NCBI GenBank assembly: GCA_023091735.1
Contig: JALKBU010000343.1
Span: forward strand, 1 to 47,078
Source of the DNA: Trichomonas tenax
Taxonomy: Eukaryota > Parabasalia > Trichomonadida > Trichomonadidae
Direction: 5' to 3'
Length of the DNA stretch: 47,078 bases
The notes under the pieces were generated by a model. That model saw only the letters and a program-made list of their open reading frames with translations, had not been told where the DNA came from and ran no database searches. Of this stretch, positions 9,518 through 19,666 are shown in pieces. How positions within the stretch are numbered: the stretch's first letter is position 1; the number at the start of each line of letters is the position of its first letter. Position numbers and translations under genes: made by a program.

Positions 9518-12196
9518 ATGGAGGAAATTATACAATTACTTGCGTCAACGTATCAAGGAACATCACAAGAACAAATAGATGCAGCCAAGCAAGAACTGGA
9601 GAAGTATGGAATGAATCTTGACTTTGTTCAAACATTATTTTCGATTACTTTAAATACTTCTTATGATATGGCACTTAGAAAGTCCGCGCTAATCTTTATC
9701 AATGTAAAATGTGCACATCAACAAGCAGAAATCCCTCAAGAATCAATTCAATATATCATTCAAAATTTCCAGAATCTAGTTTTCCAAATTGAACCAGAAT
9801 TTTATAAAGTAATCATTAAATTTTCCGATGTTTTATGTGAAAAATGCTATATTCACCTTATACAAAATGATAATATTCACATTCAATTCATGAATTACCT
9901 ACAAAACGAACAAATACAAAGACCAGCGTCAATACTATTTAAATCTCTAATCAAATCTGTCAGAAAACTCAATGCTGATCAAGAAGTAATAAATTTTTTA
10001 CTTGAAAATCTGTTTAATCCTGTTCTTCAACTGATACAGAGTACATCTGATATGTACGTTATTAATAAACTATTGGATTCACTGGAGCTTTTATTAAGAA
10101 AGAAAGTTGATAATTCTTATTATGAAGTTTTAGATCAGTATTTAAATCATTTCTTTGCTCTTCTGCAGACAAAAGGAGATTTCTTCAATAAATACGTTAA
10201 AAGTTTGATTGTATTCCTTAGAACATTCTTAGAACATCGCGGTGAATCTGGATATCCAAATTTTGCTGCTTTGTTTGAGAAAATTGTTCTTACGGTTCAT
10301 GAGCTTTCAGATTCTAAAGTGAACATTAGGTTTTTCAGATTATTAGAAGGTCAAAATAATTATTGGGTTGAATTTATTCAAATTCCAGATAACCTTACTT
10401 ATGTTCTCACAAATATTGCATTTCCATTGTTCGTTTTAACAGAAGATTCGCTTGCAAAACTCGAATATGATCCAATATCATTTTGCTATGAAAACATTTA
10501 TCAAGACGGCGATAGAGGTGAGCAGTATGGCGCTGTTTATCGCTGCTTGGCTTCCAGACAGTTTGATATCTCAGAGTTCATTATTGAGTTCGCAAAAGCT
10601 TCAATTGAACACTTCATCAAAACTTCTGATGCTGCTTTATTTTACGCGCAAATGCACTTCTGTTCAGCCGCTTGGCCTAAATTATATTCGAATGAGGAAT
10701 ACAAAGCCCAAGCTTTCGAGTTGCTGAATGAGAATGCTGCATTATTAGAAGCCGATTTACTTCCTCGATGTGGTTTTATGTTGCTTTTAGGCGCAATCGA
10801 TGATCAAGAAAAGAAACTACCTTCTGGATATCCATTTATCTTAATACGTGCAACTATTGCCCAATTCGGAGAAGAAAATGCTATTCTTAATTATTACGCT
10901 TGTAATACACTTTCTACTATTTTAGTTTATCTTGCTTTTGTTGAATCAGATGTTAAGTCATTCGAACAATTTGCAGACTTCGACACAACGAGATTCATTA
11001 AGATCATCATGGCAATGACTGAGCAATTTCACGATCCAAGTTTCTTCACTATTGTCACTGCTTGCATTCGAATGCCTTTCTTTGCCGCTGCAATCAAAGT
11101 TTGCGCAACAGAAATCATTGTCGATATATTCAGTTCGATCAAAGTTGCTTTCGAAGAAATGCCTGAGAAAGAATCGATAGAAACAGACTTAATCTTCAAT
11201 CCTCTGATAAACCTTGTAGAAAGCTTGAAGGGCGATAAAGAACTATTAAATGAAGCAATTGCTATATGCGCAAGTCAGATTTGTGATAACATCGATTTAT
11301 TCGGTTCAAAGATTTTCTTCCAGTCTTTGTTAGAGCTTGTTAGCCAATTAGTTTCTTATTTATCAGACCCTGCCCCAGAATTCTTCTGGCAAATAGCAAA
11401 TCTGTTTACGCAGAGAGTAAAAGAAGACTTGCTCGGCTCAGATCAACTTTACACTTTCAGTGTAATGCTGTACAACTTGAGTGTCTTAGATGTTGAAACT
11501 GCAAAGCAACAAGTAGAATTCTTCTTCGAGCTTCTGAACATATCTCAAGAAAACGATAATGTTGATGCTTTTTCAATCATTGCTTCACTGCTGTTGAATA
11601 TTGTTCCAGCTGATTCACCAATGCATGCACAGATAATGCAAGCTGCCACATCAAAACTCTCGGAGGAGATCGAGATCATCATCGAAGATCCTGGCTATGC
11701 ATTTAACCTCTTCGAGGAATGGCAAAACTTGGTCTTCACTATCTTGTCTCTGTTTGCAAATGAGCTTCAAGCTACAATCGGAGAATACTTCAATCCGTTC
11801 CTTGCTTCATACGCTGAGTACACTAATAATATCCTTCAAACATTATACTGTTTTGCTGTTATTTCTTCTTTAATTCCTCCCGATGATTTGTTCAATGATA
11901 TTTCAATAATATTAAATGGATTGTCCATTAAATCATGGACGCATGATATCCACGAATACGACTATGATCTCGATAACATGGTCGTCATGCTGAAGATTAC
12001 TCCTTTCATTCCTGTCGAAACATGTATACAAACAGTTCTTCAGTTCTTCACTCAGATTATTCAGGACAATCCTGGAATTGCAGAGCAAGTTGGAATCACT
12101 AAATTCATGGTTAAATATCAAAAATTCATAGCTGGTGAAGTAGGCGAAGAAGAGGAACAAGGTGAACAGCAATTTGGTGAAGAAGAAGACTTCTAA
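9518..12196 (+). CDS. Importin-beta family nuclear transport receptor (importin-7/8-like)
   Basis: 892 residues from ATG 9518. All-helical HEAT-repeat protein. The N-terminal EEIIQLLASTYQGTSQEQIDAAKQELEKY is the importin-beta N-terminal (Ran-binding) layout with one helix pair before the first full HEAT repeat. The middle part (FPLFVLTEDSLAKLEYDP, about 306-323) matches the family segment 'D.e.we.DP.eYi' seen in importin-7/8 and CSE1. The C-terminus ends in an acidic tail (GEEEEQGEQQFGEEEDF). Family members carry ribosomal proteins, histones or kinases through the nuclear pore in a Ran-dependent way. Importin-7/8 is usually about 1040 residues, so this is a shorter version. The exact subclass is uncertain; Cse1 is the main alternative. 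Confidence 0.7.
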   Translation: MEEIIQLLASTYQGTSQEQIDAAKQELEKYGMNLDFVQTLFSITLNTSYDMALRKSALIFINVKCAHQQAEIPQESIQYIIQNFQNLVFQIEPEFYKVIIKFSDVLCEKCYIHLIQNDNIHIQFMNYLQNEQIQRPASILFKSLIKSVRKLNADQEVINFLLENLFNPVLQLIQSTSDMYVINKLLDSLELLLRKKVDNSYYEVLDQYLNHFFALLQTKGDFFNKYVKSLIVFLRTFLEHRGESGYPNFAALFEKIVLTVHELSDSKVNIRFFRLLEGQNNYWVEFIQIPDNLTYVLTNIAFPLFVLTEDSLAKLEYDPISFCYENIYQDGDRGEQYGAVYRCLASRQFDISEFIIEFAKASIEHFIKTSDAALFYAQMHFCSAAWPKLYSNEEYKAQAFELLNENAALLEADLLPRCGFMLLLGAIDDQEKKLPSGYPFILIRATIAQFGEENAILNYYACNTLSTILVYLAFVESDVKSFEQFADFDTTRFIKIIMAMTEQFHDPSFFTIVTACIRMPFFAAAIKVCATEIIVDIFSSIKVAFEEMPEKESIETDLIFNPLINLVESLKGDKELLNEAIAICASQICDNIDLFGSKIFFQSLLELVSQLVSYLSDPAPEFFWQIANLFTQRVKEDLLGSDQLYTFSVMLYNLSVLDVETAKQQVEFFFELLNISQENDNVDAFSIIASLLLNIVPADSPMHAQIMQAATSKLSEEIEIIIEDPGYAFNLFEEWQNLVFTILSLFANELQATIGEYFNPFLASYAEYTNNILQTLYCFAVISSLIPPDDLFNDISIILNGLSIKSWTHDIHEYDYDLDNMVVMLKITPFIPVETCIQTVLQFFTQIIQDNPGIAEQVGITKFMVKYQKFIAGEVGEEEEQGEQQFGEEEDF

Positions 12197-12278
12197 TTTT
12201 GTTTATTTTGTGTTTTTTTTTGTATTCTAAAATAATGTTAAATTAATAATAATACAAACAAATTTAATCTATGAAAAA

Positions 12279-13568
12279 TTACATTCTTGATGATCCCTGG
12301 GCCGAAACACTTGGCCTAATGATAGGTGGCTTGCGTGGAGTTTCTCTGGTGATGATATTTGTACCACTTGGAGGTCTGTTGACAAGCGAAGTCTGAGGAA
12401 TAGGCTTTCGAGAATCCCTTGTGTCGACAACTTTGATTGATGTCTGTGCCATCTTCTTCTTATTGCAGATTTCGTGTATTTCCTTCAACGCGTTCTGCTT
12501 GTCCGCCTCCGAAACTTCGTGGACCTTCTGGTGGTGCTCTCCTTTCATTGCGTACAAAATGTTTCTTTGTTTGATCAAGAAGTGTTTCTTCTCAGATATC
12601 TGATCAAGCTGCTTCTTAAACGACACATCTCCACTGGAATCGTAGTCTTCTGGGTGCTCCCTTCTGTTCTGTTCCGCTTTGTCTTTCTCGAAGAACTGAT
12701 CAATTTTCTTCAGACTGACTAAAGGAACATTCAACGGGGGGTATATGACGTTCTTATTGACGTCCTTGAAGAATTCATGGTCTTCGATCTGTTGGAGCGT
12801 TATTCTCTTATTTAGATCGACAGTCATCATCCTTCTTATCAAATCTGAGAGAACCGGAGATAAGTGGCTGGGTATCTTATACTCGCCATTCGATATCTGC
12901 TGGTAAAGCTCTGCCTGGTTTCGCTTACTCCATGGCAATAATCCAGTGCTCATCGCGTAAAATATAACACCAAGTGACCAAACATCGCTTGTTTTAGCGT
13001 TGTACGGCTTTCCACTGATGCATTCAGGCGAGGCATAGCACGGAGAACCGCACGATGTCGTGACTAAGAAATTTGGCCCCATGAACCTCGACAGCCCGAA
13101 ATCGGATATTTTAAGCCTCCCGAATTTGTCGATGAGTATGTTTTCCGGCTTCAAATCCCTGTGACACACGTTCATGCTGTGAATAAATTGTAATGTCGTG
13201 ACGAGTTGAATGAAAAGCGGCTTGCATTCCCTTTCCGACAGCTTTCCGTGCTGAACTATGTACTCGAAAAGCTCCCCGTTGGGACAAAACTCCATTATAA
13301 TATAATAATTAAAATCGTCCTTGAACAAATCTATCAAAGCCACTACTCCTGGGTGCCTCATTTGCTGATTAATTCGTATTTCCAGTTCGAATCGCTTAAT
13401 AATGCTTCCTTCGAGCTTGGCCCTCGGAATTATCTTACATGCGTAGAACTGGCCGGTTTGCTCCTTAACCACGAGCTTCACAATAGAAAAGGCGCCTTCA
13501 CCTATTGTCCCTTTAAAAATGAAGTCGCCAATTCGATTTGGAGCAATCACTGCGTGTGATTCTCCCAT
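12279..13568 (-). CDS. CAMK-group (AMPK/MARK-like) Ser/Thr protein kinase
   Basis: 429 residues from ATG 13568-13566. Kinase domain at about 14-270 with all catalytic elements: glycine loop GTIGEGAFSIV (20-30), ATP-anchoring Lys45, HRDLKPEN (136-143), DFG (156-158), and a T-loop TTSCGSPCYASPE (170-182) that closely resembles SNF1/AMPK. The Thr at about 171 is the likely activating site. Then DVWSLGVIFYAM. The tail (270-429) is basic and low-complexity, without a recognisable UBA or KA1 domain. Trichomonads have a large CAMKL expansion and the specific orthologue cannot be told. Tail-to-tail with the importin gene (82 bp between stops). Confidence 0.92.
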   Translation of the reverse strand: MGESHAVIAPNRIGDFIFKGTIGEGAFSIVKLVVKEQTGQFYACKIIPRAKLEGSIIKRFELEIRINQQMRHPGVVALIDLFKDDFNYYIIMEFCPNGELFEYIVQHGKLSERECKPLFIQLVTTLQFIHSMNVCHRDLKPENILIDKFGRLKISDFGLSRFMGPNFLVTTSCGSPCYASPECISGKPYNAKTSDVWSLGVIFYAMSTGLLPWSKRNQAELYQQISNGEYKIPSHLSPVLSDLIRRMMTVDLNKRITLQQIEDHEFFKDVNKNVIYPPLNVPLVSLKKIDQFFEKDKAEQNRREHPEDYDSSGDVSFKKQLDQISEKKHFLIKQRNILYAMKGEHHQKVHEVSEADKQNALKEIHEICNKKKMAQTSIKVVDTRDSRKPIPQTSLVNRPPSGTNIITRETPRKPPIIRPSVSAQGSSRM

Positions 13569-13731
13569 AAAAAAATAAATCTTTTTTATTTAGACGTGTT
13601 TCTTTGGGATATTCTTTCATACTTTATCTAAAGATTTGGTTATTTTGGGTTTTAAATAAATTAACCTTAATTATAACGATAAAAGTGAGTATCATTTTTT
13701 TTTTTGATTTTTATATTTTATCCGTGTTTAG

Positions 13732-13830
13732 GTATATGGTGGTGTAGTGCTGATCGTGAAGATTGTGTTTCCGCTGTTAGTTTTCGTGATATGTAAAGAG
13801 ATAGCCGAGAAAAGAATGAAAGATAAATAA
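13732..13830 (+). CDS. Possible small single-pass membrane peptide without ATG
   Basis: A frame following a TAG (13729-13731) reads GGVVLIVKIVFPLLVFVI and then a charged CKEIAEKRMKDK before TAA 13828-13830: 32 codons. A hydrophobic helix followed by a basic tail, in a GC-richer patch (ctg, gtg, aag codons) inside AT-rich spacer, looks coding. The only ATG (13736) is one base out of frame, across a GGTGGTG stretch. Either a base is missing, an upstream exon is spliced on, or this is chance. No family recognised. Confidence 0.3.
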   Translation, partial: VYGGVVLIVKIVFPLLVFVICKEIAEKRMKDK

Positions 13831-14099
13831 CCTTAATCTTGATTTTATATGAAATCTGGCTGACAAATTTCATTTATGAATCATAACGAATAGCCAGAGG
13901 TATGGCTTAGTTAGGCCGAAAGACAGACAATGGCAAATGGAATTAGGCACTTTGCGCATTTTATTGTTTTGTTCATTAAATTTGTTTCAGCAAAATCATG
14001 AAATTTTGTGATAATTGTGTTAGCTGTCAGATGTAGATATCGGATCATGGTCCAAATTGTACGAACCATTTTAAAGTATTTGACTTGTAAATAAAAAAT

Positions 14100-14110
14100 T
14101 GACATGTAAA
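14100..14110. promoter_or_regulatory. TGACATGTAAA motif
   Basis: Exact copy 27 nt beyond the stop of the beta-helix gene and about 530 nt upstream of the kinase start. A weaker copy, TTGACTTGTAAA, lies 20 nt before it in the same orientation. Confidence 0.35.
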
Positions 14111-14136
14111 AGTTATAAATAAAAACTTGAAAATAT

Positions 14137-17052
14137 TTAATTGATGTAGATATCTTTCTGACCGTTGTTAGAAAACTGGTTCTCAGAGTATTCAACATTA
14201 GCACCGCGAGCCATAACGAAACCGAACATTGTGTGGTTCTGAATAACGCACTCTGTAACAGAAGCGTCAACGCTTGGCAAGAACTGCATAGCGAGCTGGC
14301 CGTTTCCATCGAGGATGGACTTGGAAATGTTCATCCTGCCGCCTGTTCCGACGACGATACCTGATTGTCCGCAATGTTCGATCGCGGAATTTTTGATCTC
14401 GGCAAGGCCCTTGTCTCCGACGAAGACGCCAATCTTGGACAACTCGTGGATCCTGGAAGAGTCAACCTGGAGGATACCATCGTTGTGGACCTGGATACCA
14501 GTGCCGTTATCTGTTGGACCGACATCGCAGCCGTGAAGTGTAACTGTAGCACCATCTCTGATTTCGCAGTGTGGCTGGAATGAGTTTTCGAACTTTGTCC
14601 TAATGAACTCAGCAACAGCACCGTTCAAAGCGATGATAGCGACACTCTTTGTGTGGTTGAGGATGAATGTCTCAACGAACTTAGCGTGTGTCTTTGGCTG
14701 GTGGATCTGAGCAGCGAAGTTAGCGTTGTCGTGGATGTTGCAGTTCTCAAATGTTGGTGTAGCACCGCCAGAGCAAGAAACAGCGGCAACGTCGATACGT
14801 GTTATCTCGCAGCCCTTGAATGTTGGAGCAGCTTTGATGATAGAAATGCCGATCTTTGGAGCGTCGGAGATAACACACTCCTCGAACTGGGATGTAGCGC
14901 CGTTTGTGACGTTGATGACAGCTTCTGGAGAGCCTGTGAAATTGCAGCGAATGAACTTGGATGTAACATTCTCAGAGGATGTGTCAACACCGAACTGGCC
15001 GTTCTGGTCGAATGAGCAGTCAATGAACTTGCAGTCGACATCGTCGTGGATGGAAGCACCGCAGACGCCGTTATTGGAGAAGACGCAGCGCTTGAGCTTG
15101 ACATCCTTGACGTTTGTGAGTTCAAGACCAACTGTCTGGCCGTTGATGATACGGCAGTCCTTCATCTTACCGACAGAGTCGTTGAGGATAGCGGCGGCGA
15201 GGTCCTTGATGCCTGTAATGTTGACGGACTTGATGTAGAATTTCGCGCGATCTCTGAACTGAAGAGCTGTGTGCTCGCAATTTGTGATGTTTGCACCGTC
15301 GATGTTGATCTCGCCATCATCGTAGCAAAGGATAGCGGCATTTGAGATATCCATAATATCGATGTTCTTAGCGTCGATACGTCCTTCGTCGGATGTAGCG
15401 ACAGCGGCAATGCACTCGCCAGAGAAGTGATCTGACTCGAGGTTGATGAAGCCCTTCTGGTGAGCATAAGCAATAACGTTCTGCTTAGCATCAGAGTAGT
15501 TGTTATGCTTGGAGATGAGCTTAGCACTATCAGAAACCTTGATGCCAGCAAGCTGGTTGTTCTTGAGTGTTGATTCGACAAGAAGAACCTTGACATCTGG
15601 GCCCTGAGCGAGGACACCTGTGCCGTTCTCGTGGTCGCAGATAGAGGCCTGCTGAATTGTAACTGAGCCCTTGGATGTGACTTCAATACCGCTGGACTCG
15701 TTATCGAAGTATGTGCCGCCGATGATGAGGAGATTGCCGTTTCCTGTGGTGGAGACACCAGAGGATCCATTCTTGGATGACTGGCAGTTGTTGAGTGTGA
15801 GGTATGAGGAATCGCTGGCGAGAGCACCGAATGTTCTTGAACCGCGAAGAACGCAGTTTGTGCAGCAGCCCTGAGCCTTATCTGAGAGCATAATGGCTGG
15901 GTTGTATGAGTTGACGAATGTGCAGTTGTTGAACTCACCATATGAGTCACCAACAACCTGGACAGCGGAGATTGTGACTGAATCGAATGAGCAGTCTGTA
16001 GCTTTGAGGTATCCTGACTGGATTGTCAAAGCACCACCTCCACGTGTATCGATCTGGACAAGATTGATGTTCTCGAGGACGATGAACTGGTTTGATGTGC
16101 AGAGTGTATCAGAAACACCAGTACCTGTGATTGTGACACGGCCGATACCTCTGAGCATGATACCCTTGATGATTGTGAGCTCTTCTGTGTAAGAACCCTC
16201 TGGAATCTCAATGCAAGTGCCGTTCTTAACGTTATCGATCATGGACTGGATAGACTTGCCTGAAGCTGGGTCCCATTGGACTGTTGTGAGGATGTTGAAA
16301 TCGGCATGTTTTGCGAACTCAACGAATTCGACGCTGATGGAGCCGTCCATCTCCTCGAAACAGTTCCGCTTCTCCTTTGGCTGCTCCTCGGCTGGTGGAA
16401 CCTGGATTGGGACATTGATGTTGAAGTCTGGAATCTGAGCTGGCGCTGGAGCTGACTGAGACGGTGGCTGCTGCAACGGTGGGAAGTTGTTTGGTGGTGG
16501 TGGCTGGAATGCCATTTGTGGAGGTGGCATAAAGCCGGTTGGAGGTGGCATGAATCCCTGATTTTGCGGTGGTTGTGGTGGTGGCATGAATCCTGGATTT
16601 GGTGGCGGTGGCTGTAATCCTTGTGGTGGTGGCATCGTGAATGACGGCGGCTTTGATGGCGGTGGGTTCATTGGAGCCGGCTCGAATTTCGGCAAAGCTC
16701 CGAAGTTTGGCAACTGCTGTGGCGGTGGTGCATTTCTGGCTTGTGGGAGTTGAGTATTAAATTCTGTGTCGGTATTCTGTGTTGTCGGTGGTGGAATAAT
16801 TAATGATTGGTATTGGGTTTGCGGTGGTTGTTGAACAGGCGGCGGTTGTTTGTTGGCTGGTGGCGGCATGTTAAATGTCGGTAACTGAAGTGCTGCAAAT
16901 GGATTGTTTTGTTGTTGTGGTGGTGGAGGCTGATTGAAATTCATATTGAATTGAGCGAACGGCGACTGCTGAGCCTGGGCTGGGTTCTGCTGCGGTGGCT
17001 TATTGCCGGATCCCTGGTTGAGCTGTGCAAGTAAGGAGGCAAGATCTGACAT
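14137..17052 (-). CDS. Pro/Gln-rich protein with long right-handed beta-helix domain
   Basis: 971 residues from ATG 17052-17050. Residues 1-222 are Pro/Gln/Asn-rich with repeated GFMPPP and MPPP units and no signal peptide. From about 230 to the end the sequence is a run of 22-24-residue coils of the pectate-lyase/CASH/NosD type. The domain opens with DNVKNGTCIEIPEGSYTEEL and carries recurring FxxCxF, GxxV and 'xxxNNGxxGI' patterns. The closest architecture I know is the beta-helix half of FBXO11 or SHCBP1, which bind proteins or carbohydrates, but no F-box is visible. With no leader or membrane segment it should be intracellular, unlike trichomonad Pmp surface beta-helix proteins. GC-rich codon choice suggests high expression. 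A clear initiator lies at -6. Confidence 0.75.
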   Translation of the reverse strand: MSDLASLLAQLNQGSGNKPPQQNPAQAQQSPFAQFNMNFNQPPPPQQQNNPFAALQLPTFNMPPPANKQPPPVQQPPQTQYQSLIIPPPTTQNTDTEFNTQLPQARNAPPPQQLPNFGALPKFEPAPMNPPPSKPPSFTMPPPQGLQPPPPNPGFMPPPQPPQNQGFMPPPTGFMPPPQMAFQPPPPNNFPPLQQPPSQSAPAPAQIPDFNINVPIQVPPAEEQPKEKRNCFEEMDGSISVEFVEFAKHADFNILTTVQWDPASGKSIQSMIDNVKNGTCIEIPEGSYTEELTIIKGIMLRGIGRVTITGTGVSDTLCTSNQFIVLENINLVQIDTRGGGALTIQSGYLKATDCSFDSVTISAVQVVGDSYGEFNNCTFVNSYNPAIMLSDKAQGCCTNCVLRGSRTFGALASDSSYLTLNNCQSSKNGSSGVSTTGNGNLLIIGGTYFDNESSGIEVTSKGSVTIQQASICDHENGTGVLAQGPDVKVLLVESTLKNNQLAGIKVSDSAKLISKHNNYSDAKQNVIAYAHQKGFINLESDHFSGECIAAVATSDEGRIDAKNIDIMDISNAAILCYDDGEINIDGANITNCEHTALQFRDRAKFYIKSVNITGIKDLAAAILNDSVGKMKDCRIINGQTVGLELTNVKDVKLKRCVFSNNGVCGASIHDDVDCKFIDCSFDQNGQFGVDTSSENVTSKFIRCNFTGSPEAVINVTNGATSQFEECVISDAPKIGISIIKAAPTFKGCEITRIDVAAVSCSGGATPTFENCNIHDNANFAAQIHQPKTHAKFVETFILNHTKSVAIIALNGAVAEFIRTKFENSFQPHCEIRDGATVTLHGCDVGPTDNGTGIQVHNDGILQVDSSRIHELSKIGVFVGDKGLAEIKNSAIEHCGQSGIVVGTGGRMNISKSILDGNGQLAMQFLPSVDASVTECVIQNHTMFGFVMARGANVEYSENQFSNNGQKDIYIN

Positions 17053-17061
17053 TAAAAGTGA
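17053..17061 (-). promoter_or_regulatory. Initiator (Inr) of the beta-helix gene
   Basis: On the minus strand TCACTTTTA directly precedes the ATG. If transcription starts at the A of TCA (17059), the 5' UTR is 7 nt, as is usual in trichomonads. It supports the chosen start. Confidence 0.6.
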
Positions 17062-17552
17062 ACAGAAATCATTTTTTGAGAAGTTTATGCGGGCTATCAG
17101 AAACTTTTTATAAAATTGACAGCCAAAAATATTTTACACAAATGAAATCGATACGAAAATTAACAGAACATGCTCTCATATAGCGGTATTTTAAATTTTG
17201 GGGCAAATTGTTTGAACAATATTAAGTGAACAGACCCTTTCAATTCTTATCGTCATATTTTGATCTTTTTACAAATAATTCAACTGTAAGAAGTTATTTC
17301 TTTGGCAATCGCTATGTGTGATACCACTTTATCAACCAATTTGTCTGAAATGTGAGTAAGTGTACCGATACTTTCTAAAAATTTATTTAAAAATATAAAT
17401 ATCTGGTTAGGCTTTGTTTCGATATCTATATTTAATCGATTAATAAATTAGGTTATTTATGATCTACTATATGAAATAGGTCTGATCCATGAAATAATAC
17501 TCGTTACAAAATTATTTGGGGGAGTGGGGAGGTTTTTCTAGAAAAAGGAGAG

Positions 17553-17586
17553 TTTACATGTCAGAATAGTGTAACTGTTATGTAAA
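17553..17586. promoter_or_regulatory. Inverted pair of the TTTACATGTCA motif
   Basis: TTTACATGTCA (17553-17563), a 12-nt gap, then TGTTATGTAAA (17576-17586). It lies 500 nt upstream of the beta-helix gene. Confidence 0.35.
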
Positions 17587-17601
17587 CTTATTTTCCGATA
17601 T

Positions 17602-17618
17602 TAGGTCCGGGTTCGAGT
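17602..17618 (+). pseudogene. tRNA 3'-third remnant (variable loop, T-arm) or orphan B box
   Basis: AGGTCCGGGTTCGAGTC matches the variable-loop/T-stem/T-loop of a canonical tRNA and its internal B box (GGTTCGANTC). The sequence then loses pairing (CTAGA instead of CCCGG). No acceptor, D-arm or anticodon arm can be built upstream. A T5 run follows about 15 nt later. Confidence 0.3.
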
Positions 17619-17768
17619 CTAGAAAGCATCCGCTTTTTATTTAATATAATTTTTTTTTGTTTTTCATTTAAAAAATCATTTTTAGGCAAGTAAAAAACAT
17701 CAACAAGTCGGACGTAGACCAAATAAATGACATACCCAATCCCTATATATTATATAATTTACTCTTAC

Positions 17769-17960
17769 TTAAAAGAAGTGATAACACTGCATTGCATCAA
17801 CCATGATGCAGTAGATATTATCTTGGTGGTGTGGGTAAAAGCTATCAATAACTCGTCTTACATCTTCTTTGGTAATTGCTTTGTTTGTCGTTGAATTAAT
17901 ATTATGTGATTTTCGATATTTTTCTAAGGCTCTGATATGGTTTTCATTTATTTGAGACAT
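17769..17960 (-). CDS. Hypothetical 63-residue protein
   Basis: ATG 17960-17958 opens MSQINENHIRALEKYRKSHN and ends DAMQCYHFF. Composition is protein-like (a helical N-terminus, KEDVRRVIDSFY in the middle). No family is recognised, and no initiator was noted. A GC-rich hairpin lies 23-39 nt upstream. It could be a remnant of a longer gene. Confidence 0.3.
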   Translation of the reverse strand: MSQINENHIRALEKYRKSHNINSTTNKAITKEDVRRVIDSFYPHHQDNIYCIMVDAMQCYHFF

Positions 17961-17982
17961 CTTATTCGCTCAACTCATTTTT

Positions 17983-17999
17983 GCAGCCCTTCAGGCTGC
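17983..17999. other. GC-rich hairpin GCAGCC-CTTCA-GGCTGC
   Basis: Six perfect G/C-rich pairs with a 5-nt loop in very AT-rich DNA, just upstream of the 63-residue ORF start on the minus strand. It might be a 5' structure of that transcript; no other role is visible. Confidence 0.3.
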
Positions 18000-19593
18000 C
18001 ATCGGCGATGTTAAAAAGGTAGTGATTTGAACTTAAAATCCAGAATTGTTTAAAATTTCTGCAATCTCATGAATTCTGTATTTTTATATTACTTTTCGAC
18101 TCCCCAGTGATGGTTATATGAACAACATTTCCTTGCGACATCAAGAAATACCGGAGGAAAAGTAAAGATAACGAAAAGTCTCACTTTTTGAAAATTTGAC
18201 AATTTTTATCGATATACAACTTGTTTAATTAAGTAATCAGATGAAGAAGAAAAGTGACACATTCATTAAAATAGCTCATAATGAAATAGCATATCTAGTA
18301 CATATATCAAAAATAATTTATTTTATTTGTTTTCAAAATAATTTATTGATATTCAATTTAAAACTAAGATTTTTCATCGAAAAATAAAATCATATAGTAC
18401 AACGAACTGCTATATATTTCACTTTTTTGAATTATTATTATTATTATTCAAAAAAGGGAAAATATAAAGTCAATGCAGCCTTATGATTATGTTTTTGCAT
18501 TCCAAATCATTCAAACAAAAAATATTGAATAATCTCTCAGAAAAAAAATTCAAATATCGATTATGTTAACATAATAGCTCGTATAGTAATAGGAACGATA
18601 ATAAGATGAATATTAACATTTTAACTCATACAAATGATAAAATTCAATGATGCTAATTTTGTTTCAAATTTTCAAAACTATTCTGAATAAATATATTTGC
18701 TCTAAATGCGTTACTGTGATCAATTTTAATCAACGAGTATACATTAGAATATGTTTTTTGACAAAGACGTTAAAATCGTGACAAATGTCAAAATCGGTTT
18801 TTTCTGTGTTATTCTTGATTCTGAGCTTCATAGAATATCATAACAGTCACACAAATCATAGCCGGCGTATTTGACTTTATAATTTTTGATCGAGTTCTAA
18901 AATTCAAAAATATGATTCTTCGTTATTCTTTCCTCCTCAAAATTGCAGATCTTGTTACAAATGTGTACTACATCAGAAGCTGCTGGCCCTTTTTAATTGA
19001 TATTTCATCCTTAAATTTTTTTTCTCTTTTTCTCTTTTGAGTTTTGCGAATTTTAACGAGTGACCTCCCTATAGATCAGATCTGATAAAACATTTACGTG
19101 CCTTTCTTGGGTTCTGTTTACAGTGGTATCAATAATATCTCTGCAAACAAAGACCAAGCCGCTATTCCAATATGATTTTGCATAAACAAACACTATCTTG
19201 TATTGGAAGATGATGGAAGCTCTTCTCTTATATCATCTATTGTAGGTATAACTGCATGTTAATAATATATATGTAGCCCATATTAAATCGCAGAATTTAT
19301 AAATATATTAACAAAATCAATTATAATTAATACATTTATAAACAGTGTGATTATAGATTATTATTTTAAGAATATGAGACTCTGTTTTTGTATTTTTAAA
19401 AAGCAATAATTTAACTTATTTAGTATTTCCATTTATTTTAATAAGAAATTGGTGCTTTTCAGGGGTGCTGAGTATGTTTATAGCATTTGCTTGTCTATTT
19501 AACTTGAGGATCTCAATGCCTCCATGAGATTCAGCGAATTTTGAGATGTAAAATAACAAAAGTCACTATTTTTGACACTTATTATCTGATATT

Positions 19594-19604
19594 TGTCATG
19601 TAAA
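19594..19604. promoter_or_regulatory. TGTCATGTAAA motif
   Basis: Near-exact copy of the recurrent intergenic 11-mer; a weaker direct copy (TTGATGTGTAA) follows about 10 nt later. No gene start within 1 kb. Confidence 0.25.
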
Positions 19605-19666
19605 GTCGAAAATTTGATGTGTAATGTTACCAATGAGCAAATTTTATGTGAACTTGAGATAGCACA

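Noticed and set aside
17521..17660. Complete tRNA gene
   Set aside because: Only the T-arm half fits; no acceptor, D-arm or anticodon arm could be paired.
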